Positions 23,674 through 35,891 are shown, counted from the first letter of the stretch. The stretch: DNA of 64,000 bases from Hyphochytrium catenoides (GCA_900088475.1 FLMG01000355.1:259048-323047), one strand, 5' to 3'. The notes: generated from the sequence alone by a model not told the origin. Program-made: numbers and translations.

Positions 23674-26600
23674 ATGAGTTCTCCCACCACTAAGAAAGCC
23701 AGAGAGAAGATTATTCGTCTCTCTGGAAAGGAGGTGTTGGAGGCAGCAAGGCTGGAGACGGCAGAAGTGTCTTCTTCTTCACTTCCCTCTTCTTTGTCCT
23801 CTCCATGGAGTAACCCTTATCCACCTGGCTCTCCCTTAAGGAACACCTTGGAAAAGATGATAGGGCCGTCATCTTCTTCCACCTCCACCACTCTTCCACG
23901 ATCCCCGACCAAAAGACAGGGAAAGGAAGGGCAACGAAGTCTTGGGGAGAACGGCAACAGTAAAGAGTACGGAGGACAGAATGGAGCGGAAGATAGAGGA
24001 CGTCGACATGACGAAGAACATCGAGGACCAGGCTGCCAGAGTCAAAACCAGGAGCTGACAGCCATAAATCAGATCCTCGAGAGCTTGGCTTCTCATCTAG
24101 GAGACAGCGACCCTTTTGTTAGAAGAGGAGAGGACAGAGGAAACAAGGGAGAAAAGGAATGCGGAGAGAAAGTAGTTCTTTCTTTCTCCTCTTCGCCGTA
24201 CAACACACGTCTTAAGAGCTTCCCTACCGACTTGCTCGTCCGGGCAGCCAAGAAGTTTGTTCCCAATGCTGTGGGTGCGGACGGCTGGAACAGAAGCCCG
24301 GAGCTTGAGGAACTAAAGGCAAACAAGCACCTGAAGTCCTCGCTTTCTGCCCTGCAGGTACGACGGACATTATAATAGGACGCGGAACATCCGAGAGGGA
24401 GGAGGAGGGAGAGAAAGTGTATGAGCGTAAGGGGACAATGAGATACGGGAGAGCTAAGAACGATAAGGAAGGGGGTTCAGGAGGAAGTGGCTGGTACACG
24501 AGACGAAGCTTGGCATGAGAGCCGAAAACATTGACTTTCCAACAGAAATGACTCTCTTCGCGAGTCTCTTGTCTCTCGTCCGCTGCTACTGCCTCTTCTG
24601 TTCCCTCTTTCTGTCACTTACCCTGACTCAATGTGCTTCTTTCTCCTTGTATGTTAGGGTCTCTCGCTCAGCTTTGAGAACCTCATTTTGCAGGTGGCAA
24701 TTAGTAGGCGGGAGCTGGCGGCTGCCCTGCAGGGGCTGCACAGCGCGTACCTGGCAGTCAGTGAAAGTATTCTCCATACATTTATTGGGATAGTTCAGGA
24801 GAAGCAAGCGGTTTGTAGTTAACTCTCTGCATCGTTTACTTATCTTCGTCTCTATTGCCCCTCTGCTCTCTCATTCTCTCCGCCTTTCTCTCGTTCTCAC
24901 ACTCTAACCTGTTTCGGGCTCGATATGTCTGTCTCTTCCTTGCTTGCGCTGGGAGTGTTGTTCTCTCTGTCTCTATTTTCCCTCAACAGCCTCTGCTTCC
25001 TCATATCAAGACAACGACCAGAAGTCTGCTTCGTTACCTATGTGTTCCACTCTCTTTACTCTCGCCCCACCTACTCGATGGCCTGGGACAAGCTTCATGC
25101 CCTCTCATTATTATCTTAGGCTTGCCAAGAGCAGATTCAAGCGATGAGGATCTACACAGAGGGGAAGAATGAGACCATCCAGAAACAAAAAGTTCGAATA
25201 ATTGTGAGTGGTGGTGAGCGAGAGAGTGACACACGACCAACAAAGATATTGAATTGATTGGCGCCATAATCAAAGGAAGTAGGAAATAATGGATGAGACA
25301 CGGAAGACGTGAGAGCAATGAACGAGAGAGTTTGAAGAGACAGAAGAGTCATCAGACAGAAAGAACAGAGAGTGAGAGAGCAGAAAAATGAGGGACTGGA
25401 CAATTGGCGGACGGGAATTAGTGCTTCAAGTTGGGAGGAGGAGCTCAGGCAGAATATGCTTACAGTTAATTAGCCTCATCCAAGCACGGGTGATGACTCC
25501 TCCTCCTCTCATGCCTTACGTGCTTTGCTCACAGGAGCTGGAATATGTTTTGGGGGCCAAAGAGAAGGATGAAAAAATATGGCAAGAAAAGAAGACCGCA
25601 ATGATGCGGGAGGTCAGTCCTCTTGTTTGTCTTTGCTTGAATTGCAGTTTAGCTCCGAGATGGTCGTCTCTCATCACTCCTCGTTCCAAGGAGACTGTCT
25701 CGCGCACACGTTTTACGTTGCTCTAGAAGGCGCTTGTAAAGCCTTGACCTGGGCTTCTTAGCTTGTTATTAGTCTCCTCTGTTAGTCTCTCCACCTGCCA
25801 GGTTTTGGTAGAGTACATCTGCATTTTAACGATACTTCTCTCGGCGGTGTGTTGTTGGCGAGTAATTATCTTCTTCTTCTCTGCACTCCGTCACATGACA
25901 GATAACCAGCAGCCGGGTCCAGCAAGCTCTCTTAAAGAATAAGGTACCAAAAAGGGAGAAAGCGACGACGGGGCAAAAGCTGAAGAGAGGGAAGGGTTTA
26001 CAATAGAGAATGAGAAGAAGAGATGAAGACGCGGAGACACAGAGAGAGACAGGAAGAGACAGAGAAAGGAGGGAGAAAAAGCGGAGAGTGAGAACGACGG
26101 CGTGGTCGACGTAGACAGAGGAACAACAGAAGATGTCTCCGGAGAAGAGAACGGCGCGGGAGATGAAAGCTACGAGATAGTAGAGATACCAGTAGAAGAG
26201 CGAGAGACAACCAGAGAGTGGATCTTTATTAGTGCAGCCCATGTGACCTTCATTACCTTCTTTCCCATCATTTGCCTGGCTATTCTCCCCATCAGTCAGC
26301 CCACCATAAGGCTTTTCACTATGCCGTGTCTTCTTTATATTTCTCTAACTGCAGGTTGAGTACGAACAGAATCGCAGTCAAGACCTCTCGCGCCGGTTAG
26401 AAGCAGCTGACCGGCAGTTGCAGGCGGGAATGATGGTACGACCATATCTTCTTTCTGGCTTTACTTCATCTTTCGACTTGGCTCGTTCTTGGGCTTCAGC
26501 TTCTATTTTGGGCCCTTTATAGGAGCACCTTGGCCTCTCTTTCTTCCCCTTGTTGCTTTCACTTCTCCACTAATGCACGGTCAATATGCCTTCTGTTCTT

Positions 26601-29600
26601 GCGTTTACCTTGGCAACAGCGACAAGCACAAATTGAGAAGAACCTGGAGCAACGTCGGGATGAAGCAGAACCAGGAAAAGGCGCTGAGCAGGAACACAAT
26701 GAAGTAGAGGTGATGCTGCCGACGCTCTCAACCTTTGCTCGGATGTTTTGCTTTTTTGCCTCCATCACTGCGTCTTTTTTCACACAGCTCCCTAACTCTC
26801 TTGCGCACCTCCACCTCTCGCAACGTGTGTTTCTTGCATTGCTCAAGCAGCGTGAGGTAGATTCCTCGGAAGAGGAAAGCGATGGTATCGAGCGGGAAGT
26901 TGAGGAAGGGGACGAGGAGAACCAGAAGCAGCAGCAGCAGAAGGAGAAAAGCGGCACTCCATCTCCCGTCTCAAACGTAAAAGAGCACAGAGAGAGAGAC
27001 GTACGCGGAAAAAGTAGTCAAGAGGCTGCCTCCATGCAGGAGACAACAGGGATCGCTGAAAAATGTGCAAGAAAAGGAGAAAAATTAACTTCCGGTCACA
27101 ATTTCTTGCAAGCCGTCACCGCTCCGACTGACCACATTATGACAAGGTTCCCCAGCCACTCGTTTATCAAACAACACCAGGAGAAAAAAGGAAGGAGAGA
27201 AGAGGTAATGGTTGTCAAGACGTCTAAACTTCCGCAAGGGGAGAAGAAGAAGAAGAAGAAGAAAGAGACAGTCGAGTCTGGTACTCAGACGGAGGTGAAT
27301 GAGGATGGCTTCTGGGATATTAAGGTACTTTATCCTTCCCTCTCTTCTTTCAGCCTTATGTCCCTTAACTTGGGACGGAACTGATCAAAGGACCTGTTGG
27401 CTCTGTTTCCTTCCTCTCATACCATCCTAAACCTCTTGGAACTGTGCTAGGACGGTATCCCTCTCTCTGTCTCCAGCGGAGCGGTGAGCCGCATACTCTG
27501 GCGCAAGGTCCGCTCATGGGTCCGATGCCCGGTCTGCAAGAGCAAGGGCGACTTTAAGTTCTTGGAGGAAATGGAAGAGCCAACGGTGAGACACATCAGG
27601 GATCAGGGGGAAGAAGGAAGGAGGAAAGTTACGCAAAAAGTGATTGACGAGAGCACCGAGGGTCAGGCCAGGGTGGTCAAGAAGGAGGGACAAACAGTAG
27701 TTGATGAGAGCATCATGTTGGACAGGGATAATCGATTGAGAAGAGACTCAGGCAAGAGGCATTATACTAACAGAACCATTTGCGGATATTGGGCAGAACG
27801 ACTCTGTGCTTCTGTTCACGACAACGGCGGTAAAGAAAAAGCCCATAGCAGGAGGAGGAGCTTCGAAGAAGACGCGATCGCAGGTGGTGGAGACCCAGAA
27901 GAGGATATATGCCAAGCGTAACCAGCTGTAAGTGATGTCATTCATTGGTTGGAGGACGACTAGCCATACTAGAGGAGAAGAGAAAGAATAGGAGAGAGAA
28001 TCAGTGGAAGAATAGTGGTAGGAGGCCTTTATTATCAACCTTTCTATCCTCTCGTTCTCGCCTCCTTTTCTTTCCTGTCTTACGTTTAATGCCATGCATC
28101 ATGCCTCTTCTTCTTGCTTCGGTTCTCAGGCACATCCCAGGATACCTTCAAGACCAACTTAGCCTTCTTCCACCTTCCATCCAAGCGGCTCCTCTTCTCT
28201 CTCGCTCGTGGCTGGCGGCAGAAGTGGAACAGATCTATGAGGAGATCAGGGAAGCAGAACTTCAGCAAGCAGCGACTGGGCTAAGGCAACAGAGTCTGGT
28301 ATGAGGGAAGAATGAAAACAGCAAGAAAACCAAGAAATTGTCTCTTCTGCAAGCGGACTGTAGAAAGATGAGACACATTGGCTTGACTGACAACATACTG
28401 CTGCTATTTGTAACAGTATATTCCATGCTTATGCTTAGGTCTCTTCCTTCCCCTTCTACCCCTATGTTGCACCTCTCCTCCGCTCGGTAGCTGCGGAGGA
28501 TCTGGGTAGAGGTTGAGTTTGAAGGGGAGCAGCAGAGAATGAAGAGAGGGAATTTGGGATTATTTGATATGAAGGAGGGGAATAGCTACCGCTACTGTTG
28601 TCCACAATTCAACTACTGCCTCATGCCTTCGACCCGTCCTAACCACCATCTATCTTGACCCCTGTTCCTTGTGCAGCTTGAGTTTGTGATAGACCGCAGC
28701 ATAATGAAAACGGGCTCCAAACGTGGCTCAGATGCCTATCTCTACCACCTCCTCCGGGCAGTGCGAGAGCACTATCGAGGGCACAGGTAGTTGTTGAGAT
28801 CCGTCCCATTTCTCTGCTTTTAACTGCTGGCCCGTGCCTTGTTATCTCCTTCTTCTTCCCACTTTCTCCTTCTTACCTCCTTTTGCTGCATAATGCTATA
28901 TTATCTCAGGGGAGTTCGGACATTCGCACGGTTCTTGGGCCTTATCCACTCTGAACCTCGGATGCCAGCTGAGAAGAAACAATTATCTGGGAGCAGCGTA
29001 GAACAAGTGGGAGATCTAGAGAAGAAAGGTTCAGCCCTGCCAAATATAGAGGGAAGCTCCCATTCGAGGATAAAGAAGGTAGGAGGACATAGGCTGCTTC
29101 TGCTGAGAACAGAGACGACTCAGCAACTTGCTTTGCAAAGCTGACATCATATCACCCGTCTGCTTTTGCACCTTCGTTTTCATCCCTCACCAATCATTTG
29201 CTTCCCTTTACTCACCATGACTTTTTATCATTATCGCCCATACTTTGCCATCTGCTGCTCTTTTCAGTCCTGGTATTTCTCTTTGCTCATTTTCTCGTTC
29301 TCCACAGCAGCAAGGGAAACCCTCCAATAACCCAGTCCCACCACCAAAGACAGATCAAGAGGACAAGCATCAAAGCAGCTTAAAGGGACCACACCAAGGA
29401 GTAGGTGCCACAGCAGCGAGAGGAGAACGAAGGGATGTGCCGGAGGTCATGGGTCCTCGCATCTCCCAGCAGCAGGCTCACGTGTCCACCGGCTTGTTGG
29501 CGGCTCCTCAGAGCGACCTGCCGACGAACTTTCTGGTCATCTTTCTGTACATCCGCCACAAGATCTTATCATCCAACGCTCAGGCTGGGGAGGGTAGCGC

Positions 29601-31364
29601 CCTGGTGAGTTTGATTGCCTCTCTCCTCCCCTCTCCTCTTCTCTCTCCCTCTCTCTCTCTGTGCATGTCCTTACCTCTCCGAAAGTTTCGTCCTGACCAA
29701 GTTCCATCAATAAGCCGGCTGTATCCTAATATTATGCCATTTTCTCCCTCATCTCAGGGCTCTCTTCTGACTGAGTTTGATGACAAGAAGTGGATCACCC
29801 TGGAGTTTGCTGACCTGTGGCTCTTCACCGCCTTGGGAGATACAGTTGGCCCCCAGGCGCTAAAGAAATACTCGCGAGATGTACGTGGTCGCCCTAGTCG
29901 TTCTTCCCTCTTGCTCTCCCTCCCGATGGTTTGTTCACGAATTCTCGTTTCATGCTTTCAAGCTTTCAGTCAATCTCTCTCTAGTTCTTTCTCTTGATTC
30001 TTTAATCGTTGTCCACAACTTCTTGTCGAACTTTATGATGCACTTCCGCCTCCTCTAGTCACGTTCTCACTGCGGCGCCATCCTCAATCAATCATCCTAC
30101 CTTCTTTGCACTGCGTTACGAAGTGTATCTCACCTTGCACTTCCCCTCTTCACTTTGTCTCTAAATCGGATGTCTACCTCTTCATTCAATCGGATTCCTG
30201 TATTGCTCTTTATAGCTGGAGCGGAACTCTTTCCTCTATAACTCTGGCACCATCAAATCTACAAAGGGCAATCGCCTCCTTATCCGAGCTGCGGTGCATA
30301 AGATGCTGAAAGAGAGACTGGCAGCGAAGGAGGAAGGCGAAGGGCCATCCGGGGAAGAGGGGAAAGAGGAAGGATCTACAAGGGATTCCGTAGGAGAGAA
30401 TTATGCTGAGCAAAGCCAGGAATCCGCACAGGAGATCATCGTCGTAGACTTGGACTATGTGAGTGTTTCTCTGCGCCTTCTGCTCCTGTGTCCTGTTCTG
30501 CAATGAGAGTACGCTGTGTCTCCGCCATACTCGCTTTTAATCTCTTGACCTATTCACACTTACCTCGAATGCACTCCTGAACGGGTCTTGATGCGACACT
30601 AAGCTGTCATACCTTCCTCACGTAGTTCCTTGAGGTTATTCTTAAGGCGCTGAAGAAGAGAGAAACGCTTCTCATTCAAAGGCTAGAGAGAGAGTTTATA
30701 GAGGTAAAGTCATCAGCTGCAGGTCCTTATGCATCATACGCCCGCGACAACAGTTCTTCCGTTAAAGCACGGCATCTTGTTGTACAGGGAGACGTCAATC
30801 AAGATGAGGTCCTTAGCTTCAATGAGTTTAGAGACATTGTAAAGCGCTGGGTCCCTCTCTACTCCGATACAATGATCCTAAGACTCTTCAAAGAGGCTGT
30901 GACAGGAGATAGCTACGTGGTCTCTCGCTCACACTTCGTTAAGGTGAAGAAACATGTCACTATGTCTAGCATTTTCTATGTTTTGGTCCTTTGTGTCTCC
31001 ATAAATCTCTCCGATGTCACTCTGGTGGTATCGAGTTATAAGCAGCGGTATTGGGCTTCACATTGATCGGACTTAGTAAAGAGAAGCACTGAACCCACCC
31101 GTTTACTCTCACTTCGTTGTAACTACTAGTTGATCCGTCTATGAGCTCGCGCTATTGACCAGTACACTGATAATAACCATTCTTCCTGGACAGATTTGCC
31201 GGGACTACGGTCTGGTACCTCTCCTTGACATNNNNNNNNNNNNNNNNNNNNNNNNNNNNNNNNNNNGTCCCGTGCTAGAGACAGCAGGGAATGGGAATAA
31301 TACTGCTGATGAGAGCGACTACAACTCGGATGAGTCTGAAGAAGACATGGACGATGAGCTCTAA
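23674..31364 (+). CDS. Long coiled-coil protein with C-terminal EF-hand (about 20 exons)
   Basis: Exons supported by phase: 23674-24357, 24658-24810, 25120-25203, 25535-25612, 25902-25943, 26355-26435, 26620-26709, 26851-27324, about 27451-27585, about 27777-27931, 28130-28298, 28677-28786, 28910-29078, 29308-29604, 29758-29880, 30216-30458, 30626-30703, 30788-30943, 31194-31364. The N-terminal 228 residues are Ser/Gly-rich. Next come many short Gln/Glu/Arg-rich coiled-coil exons and a Lys-rich segment (KKKKKKK). Then comes a helical module: LEFVIDRSIM, YLYHLLRAVREHY, VRTFARFLGLI. A calcium-binding-like loop, DVNQDEVLSFNEF, lies in 30788-30943 (acidic/Asn/Ser at 1, 3, 5, 9; Glu at 12). The C terminus is acidic. 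The helical module plus EF-hand resembles large protist axoneme-associated proteins, but I cannot name a family. One joint (27585 to 27777) is unresolved and the last exon contains a gap. Confidence 0.75.
31232..31266. other. Assembly gap (35 N)
   Basis: Thirty-five N bases lie within the last exon of the EF-hand protein gene, just before the acidic C-terminal codons. The reading frame happens to stay open across it, but the true gap length and the missing residues are unknown. Confidence 0.99.
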
Positions 31365-31429
31365 CTCCATCACCGGCAGCATGACGCAGAAGAGATACGT
31401 AGGATGGGGGATACTGAGATGATTGGCCC

Positions 31430-32287
31430 TCACGACTGCGGCGGAGATGAGTACAGTCGTTGCTGTATAGCAGGATGCACGTTTGCTACTTGTTGCTGGG
31501 GATAGGCGGCTTCAGAAGTATACATTGCCGCTGAGGCATAATGTGAGCTTGGAGCAGCTTGAGGGTACTCCTGATGGCCATATGGAGAATATTGAGGAGG
31601 CAGATGGCCTTGAGCTTCGTAGTAGCCCGCATATCCATGGTAGCCATCGTGCTGAGAGGAGTGACCCATGCTGTTAACATAAGAGTAATCTGCGTAGGAA
31701 GAAGACTCCGCCTCTTGATAGGACGAGGAAGACATTGGCTCGCTTGCGTGTTCCACATCGGCGAATACTGAGGCTTGAGGGCCCGTCCCACGGCTCAGAA
31801 GTGCAACCTGAGCTTTTATATCAGAATTCGTCTCTCTCGCAGGCTCTGTCTCCGTCGTCAGCTTCGAATCTGCTGCTCGGTCTCCTGCAGCCACTAAAGT
31901 CGCCTTAGTACTTTTGAACATCTTGTAGGCAAAGACCATGCTCACGGTTTTGAGTAACATGCAGAAGATTAACATGGTGAGCGCAAACCGATTCACGGGG
32001 CTAGCAGTAAGCCCCAAGCCAGTACAAGTCCCGGTCTCAATCGGAAAGGGATCATAGCCCCAGATGCCTAAAAAAGCCACATCTATGATTATAGAGAATG
32101 GGAGGAGAAGAAAGTAGACGAAGAGGGCCTTGTTTTCCAAAGAATGTCGGCACTGCCAACCCCAGATACCTAGGGCAATGTTATATGAGGGGAATCCCAG
32201 TGCGGAGACTTGAGTAAGGATGGCGCAGGTGAGCTGAAGCAGGGCCACTCTGCCTGCGCCCGTGTAGGGATCGATGGGCTTGGTCAT
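31430..32287 (-). CDS. AGTRAP-like membrane protein with Tyr/Gln-rich tail
   Basis: A 285-residue, single-exon protein. The first 125 residues hold about four hydrophobic segments (near 13-31, 35-46, 53-76, 101-122). The arrangement ALGIWG-x(4)-RHSLENKAL, a long TM with IIIDVAFLGIWG, and FALTMLIFCMLLKTVSMVFAYKM parallels vertebrate AGTRAP (type-1 angiotensin II receptor-associated protein; compare its ALGVWA, FLDIVHISIF and LSLLLKP). AGTRAP is a small ER/Golgi/endosomal trafficking adaptor. A receptor role is not implied in a protist. Residues about 185-285 form a Tyr/Ser/Gln/Gly/His-rich tail, probably cytosolic and disordered, that animal AGTRAP lacks in this form. It is convergent with the EF-hand gene, with only 65 bp between the two stop codons. 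Confidence 0.72.
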   Translation of the reverse strand: MTKPIDPYTGAGRVALLQLTCAILTQVSALGFPSYNIALGIWGWQCRHSLENKALFVYFLLLPFSIIIDVAFLGIWGYDPFPIETGTCTGLGLTASPVNRFALTMLIFCMLLKTVSMVFAYKMFKSTKATLVAAGDRAADSKLTTETEPARETNSDIKAQVALLSRGTGPQASVFADVEHASEPMSSSSYQEAESSSYADYSYVNSMGHSSQHDGYHGYAGYYEAQGHLPPQYSPYGHQEYPQAAPSSHYASAAMYTSEAAYPQQQVANVHPAIQQRLYSSPPQS

Positions 32288-33495
32288 CGTCTATTGCTCT
32301 TTCTTCAGCTCAACAGTACTGTGATCATCAGAGCCTCTATACCATCCGACCCTAGTGACATACAGAGCGGTGAGGCGAGGCTGAGAGGAGAAGTGAGGCA
32401 TCAGACGGGAGAAGAAGAGCTTGAGAAGAGCAGGGAGCTGGAGAACAGAAGCAGTGGGTCCAGTATGGGAGAAGAGTGACCCAGCGCCTGTGCGCCTGTT
32501 GCTTCTGACACAGCCAAGAAAAATCACCACTGCACTCCATCAACAAGAGGTTGGCTCCTGGGGGAGGAGTGGCGGAGCTGGCTGTAACGGACGGGTTGAA
32601 TGCTAAAGCGGAAGATCCACTTGAGCCATTTTTGCAGCTAGCCGGCGGGTGCACTGAGCCTTCGACTCTGGCACGCTGTTGATGGTGATGTTGGGAGGTA
32701 CGATGCGCTAATCATTAGACGGTGATCTGGGAGCTGCGATGGACCGAGAACGGAGCGGTAGGCGCTACTGAGTGCTGGACGCTGCTACACCGATCTTGAG
32801 GAGCAGTGGAGGGGTAATGGGGACTCTGTAAATGGAGCTGGTAGTAAGGCTCAGACTCGGCGAGTGCCTCGCAGTAAGATGAAAGACCTGCCTGGTAAAT
32901 AACGAAGGCAGAGTATTGGTGAATAATGCATAAGACCTTCTTATCTGAGCTAGTATCGTCAGATAGAGAGGGAAGAAACTGGGACACCTTGTAGCAGATA
33001 ACAACATAGAAATGTGGACTTACGTTTGATGACTCGTTGTGCTTAAGGCAGAGTTACGTGCTGCAGGCTACCTGGCAGCATCACTTGAAGTAGATGAACA
33101 CTCTCTGCTTCTGTCAACCAAACTTGCAGAACTTCCTTGTAACCCCACACCTGAACCGAGTGTAAGACTCCTACAAAGGAGAGAGCGGTGCAGCTCTCTT
33201 CTATCGTCTCGACCGCCGCTACAGAGTTGGTTACAGAGTGGAAAGCTCTCTGGCCAGCCTTCATTGTAGCATCAGGATTGATGTCGACTGTCATTTGTGT
33301 AGACTTGAACAGCAGGATGAGGTACGCGGACCAATGTCGACGGTAGATGAAGTAAGAAATGCATACAGTACTACCTTACATATTATTGAATTGAATCGTC
33401 TAGCGCTAAGGAAATTCCCCGCTATCTCAGGGGCTTGCTATGCTACAGTTGCAGTTTAAGAAGGGAGTCCCTTATGTCCTTCGTGCACTGCACCA
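32288..33495. other. Intergenic region
   Basis: About 1.2 kb between two minus-strand genes. It contains the promoter side of the AGTRAP-like gene and the 3' flank of the next gene. Frames are up to about 100 codons, without domains or splice support, so none is annotated. Confidence 0.5.
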
Positions 33496-34266
33496 CTAGA
33501 TGGTCTTCTTACAGCCCCAATCTATCTTACCTCTGGTACTGTCTCGGACTCCCTTGTGATAACCTCTACCTTTCCCTAAACTGTATGCTATGAAGCCAGT
33601 GCCGAAAAGCCACCAAATTGAGAATTGCCTATACCTCCAGCTGCGATAACCACTTCCACCTCGACGACTCCAGTCTTCGCTTCCTTGATAATAATGGCCC
33701 CCGTTATTGCCTCCGTCACCCCCTCCATCAGCACCGCTTGCCGACTTCTTGAACTTCTCTTCATATTCCTGCTGGGCTTCGTGGAGTTTTGCCTGCCAGA
33801 ACTTATATTCTGGGTCTCCATAACGGTGCTTGGCGTCAAACAAGAACTCTTTAGCCTTCTGGCCGAAAAAATCCATCTTCGACGTGCCATTGTGTCGGCC
33901 GTAAGGGACATTATAGTGCCCTTTGGAGAAATCCTGATGATGGGGCCCAGCTTGCTGATTTCCAGGGCTAGTCCGACTTCTACTATCATTCACTTCGGAC
34001 TGATTATGGTCATTCCCCAACTTGGGATCTTCCCTGTTGCTACCATTACCACTGGTCTCAAAACTGCTGAAGTGCCGTCTTCCTGCCATTAAACTCCGTT
34101 GATCTCCTACTGCTGTCCGATGCCGTGTATTGCGAAGGTTTCTGCAGTGGATAAGCTGCTGCGTTCCCGCAATGGCAATGACCTTAGGAGCCATACTCAG
34201 CGCCACGCTAGGAAGGGCGCGGCCGAGTACCTGCCCGCTTTGTTGAACAGCTGCAGTCAGACTCAT
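33496..34266 (-). CDS. Probable mitochondrial single-TM protein, unknown function
   Basis: A 256-residue single-exon gene. The ATG at 34266 is chosen; an upstream in-frame GTG at 34275 is not a likely start in a eukaryote. The first 60 residues are rich in Ala, Ser, Arg and Gln with almost no acidic residues, like a mitochondrial presequence, and RRHFSSF near residues 63-69 is a plausible processing site. Next come a polar Asn/Gly/His linker and a compact helical segment (KMDFFGQKAKEFLFDAKHRY, then FWQAKLHEAQQEYEEKFKK). A Gly/Asp-rich linker and one TM helix near the C terminus (FSIWWLFGTGFIAYSLGK) follow. I do not recognise the family. It could be an inner-membrane assembly factor, but that is a guess from topology. 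Confidence 0.6.
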   Translation of the reverse strand: MSLTAAVQQSGQVLGRALPSVALSMAPKVIAIAGTQQLIHCRNLRNTRHRTAVGDQRSLMAGRRHFSSFETSGNGSNREDPKLGNDHNQSEVNDSRSRTSPGNQQAGPHHQDFSKGHYNVPYGRHNGTSKMDFFGQKAKEFLFDAKHRYGDPEYKFWQAKLHEAQQEYEEKFKKSASGADGGGDGGNNGGHYYQGSEDWSRRGGSGYRSWRYRQFSIWWLFGTGFIAYSLGKGRGYHKGVRDSTRGKIDWGCKKTI

Positions 34267-35040
34267 CTTGACCACGTCAATGTTTACTGGCTGGCTACTA
34301 CTAGTTTTACTGCTGTCTCGTAAACTGCGATGCTTACTAACTGTTGAAAGGAAAGTCTTCTAATGAGAGGTTGAGTCACGGGTCAAATGTCATGGACAGT
34401 CCTTCAAGAACCTACACCAATGCCATCCAAAGCCCAATGACTTCAGAAAGCTGCTCCTGAGTCTGCAGTCCCTGTCAACATCATCCTTGGCATCATCATC
34501 AGAAGCGACAGATCCTTTCGATGCTGCTGGTCAGTGGAGACAGCCAATCACAGAGCAAAGAACGGCGTTAGAAACCAAGTTTGTGTCGCACGCTGACTAA
34601 TTGATAATCAAAACTAAAGGGTAATCAACCCTGACAGTCGCCGGATCATGGTAAAAAGAATGAGGAACCGCCAGCTAGGTTTTGACAAGTGATAACCGAT
34701 ATACTGATGATTCTTGTGGTGATGTTGAACACTAATCAGTGATTGTTCTTTTACCCGAAATATCTCCGCCTTGGTTAGGTCTAAGGCTTGTCAAACACTT
34801 AAGTCTCCATCATTTAAGTCCGATAAAAGTCCCAGAAAAAGTTGACCATACTCATTATACCTGTACCTTCGCCTCCCAGGGTGAAAATGGCCTGACAAAC
34901 ATTCTCACGATGATTGCAACTAACATTGCTACTTATTCGCCATTTTTGTGATTCATATTCTCCGGGGTGGTTATAGGAGTAAGGCCTTAAGAGCTGTCTG
35001 AGTTCAAAATGAAGAATGGGTTTTTATTATAAAAAGCAAC

Positions 35041-35115
35041 AAAAGAGAAAGAGAGGGAGAGAGAAAGAAAGAGAGAGAGGAGAGATGGAGGCAAAAAAGA
35101 GCAGGAGAGAGAGAG
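35041..35115. repeat. GA-rich microsatellite
   Basis: Imperfect GA/GGA repeats on the + strand, the first of four tracts in 0.9 kb. Confidence 0.85.
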
Positions 35116-35333
35116 GAAGATCGATCTTGTTGTCTTCTCATCTCTTTTCTTGTCTTGCTTCGTCTCTCTTCGCCTTCTATCCCTCTTTCCTTCCATTGTA
35201 TAGTTCTATCGTGAGGACGGAGCTCATCGCCCAGGCCTCTTTCCCTTTATTTATAGATTATTCGATGATAAGCCATCAATCATAATATACTGCATTTTCC
35301 TTGAGGAGGTCTGCTGTGCAAGTAGAGAAGGCA

Positions 35334-35400
35334 GAGAGAGAGAGAGAGTAAAAGTGAGACAGAAAGAGAGAGTGAAATAGAGAGAGGAGAAAGAGAATTG
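35334..35400. repeat. GA-rich microsatellite
   Basis: Imperfect GA repeats with AAA interruptions on the + strand. Confidence 0.85.
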
Positions 35401-35536
35401 CAGACTTTGCCCAGCAGGATGACTCTCTTGGTTATCTTTATCCGTTGTATCAGCAGCAGCTTCGTCATCATTAGGGTTTTCCTTTCCATACTGAGAAGGA
35501 AGAAGAGAAAATGAGAACAGATATCTCATGAACCTC

Positions 35537-35580
35537 TCTCTCTCTCTCTCTCTCCGCCCTCACTCTCTCTCTCTCTCTGT
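35537..35580. repeat. (CT)n microsatellite
   Basis: Two CT runs separated by a short CCGCCC-containing spacer. The pyrimidine tract is on the + strand, opposite in orientation to its GA neighbours. Confidence 0.85.
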
Positions 35581-35715
35581 GACTTCTCTCTATCTTGGGT
35601 CTTGGCCTTCCACAGCTCTTCCTTTTTCATTCTTCTTATGGTCACGATCGCCCGGCTGGGCTTTTTCTTTGGTGAAAAGCAGATTGCAGATTGCTTTCAC
35701 AGAAACAGGAAGTCA

Positions 35716-35751
35716 GAGAAAGAGAGGGAGAGAGAGAGAGAAAGAGAGAGC

Positions 35752-35785
<34 letters not shown>

Positions 35786-35891
35786 CGTGAGAGAGAGAGG
35801 AGGGTGTGCGAGAGAGGGAGAGCGAGAGAGGGAGAAAGAGAGAGAGAGAGGGTGTGAGAGGAAGAGAGCTGAGTGACAATGGGTAAAAAAG

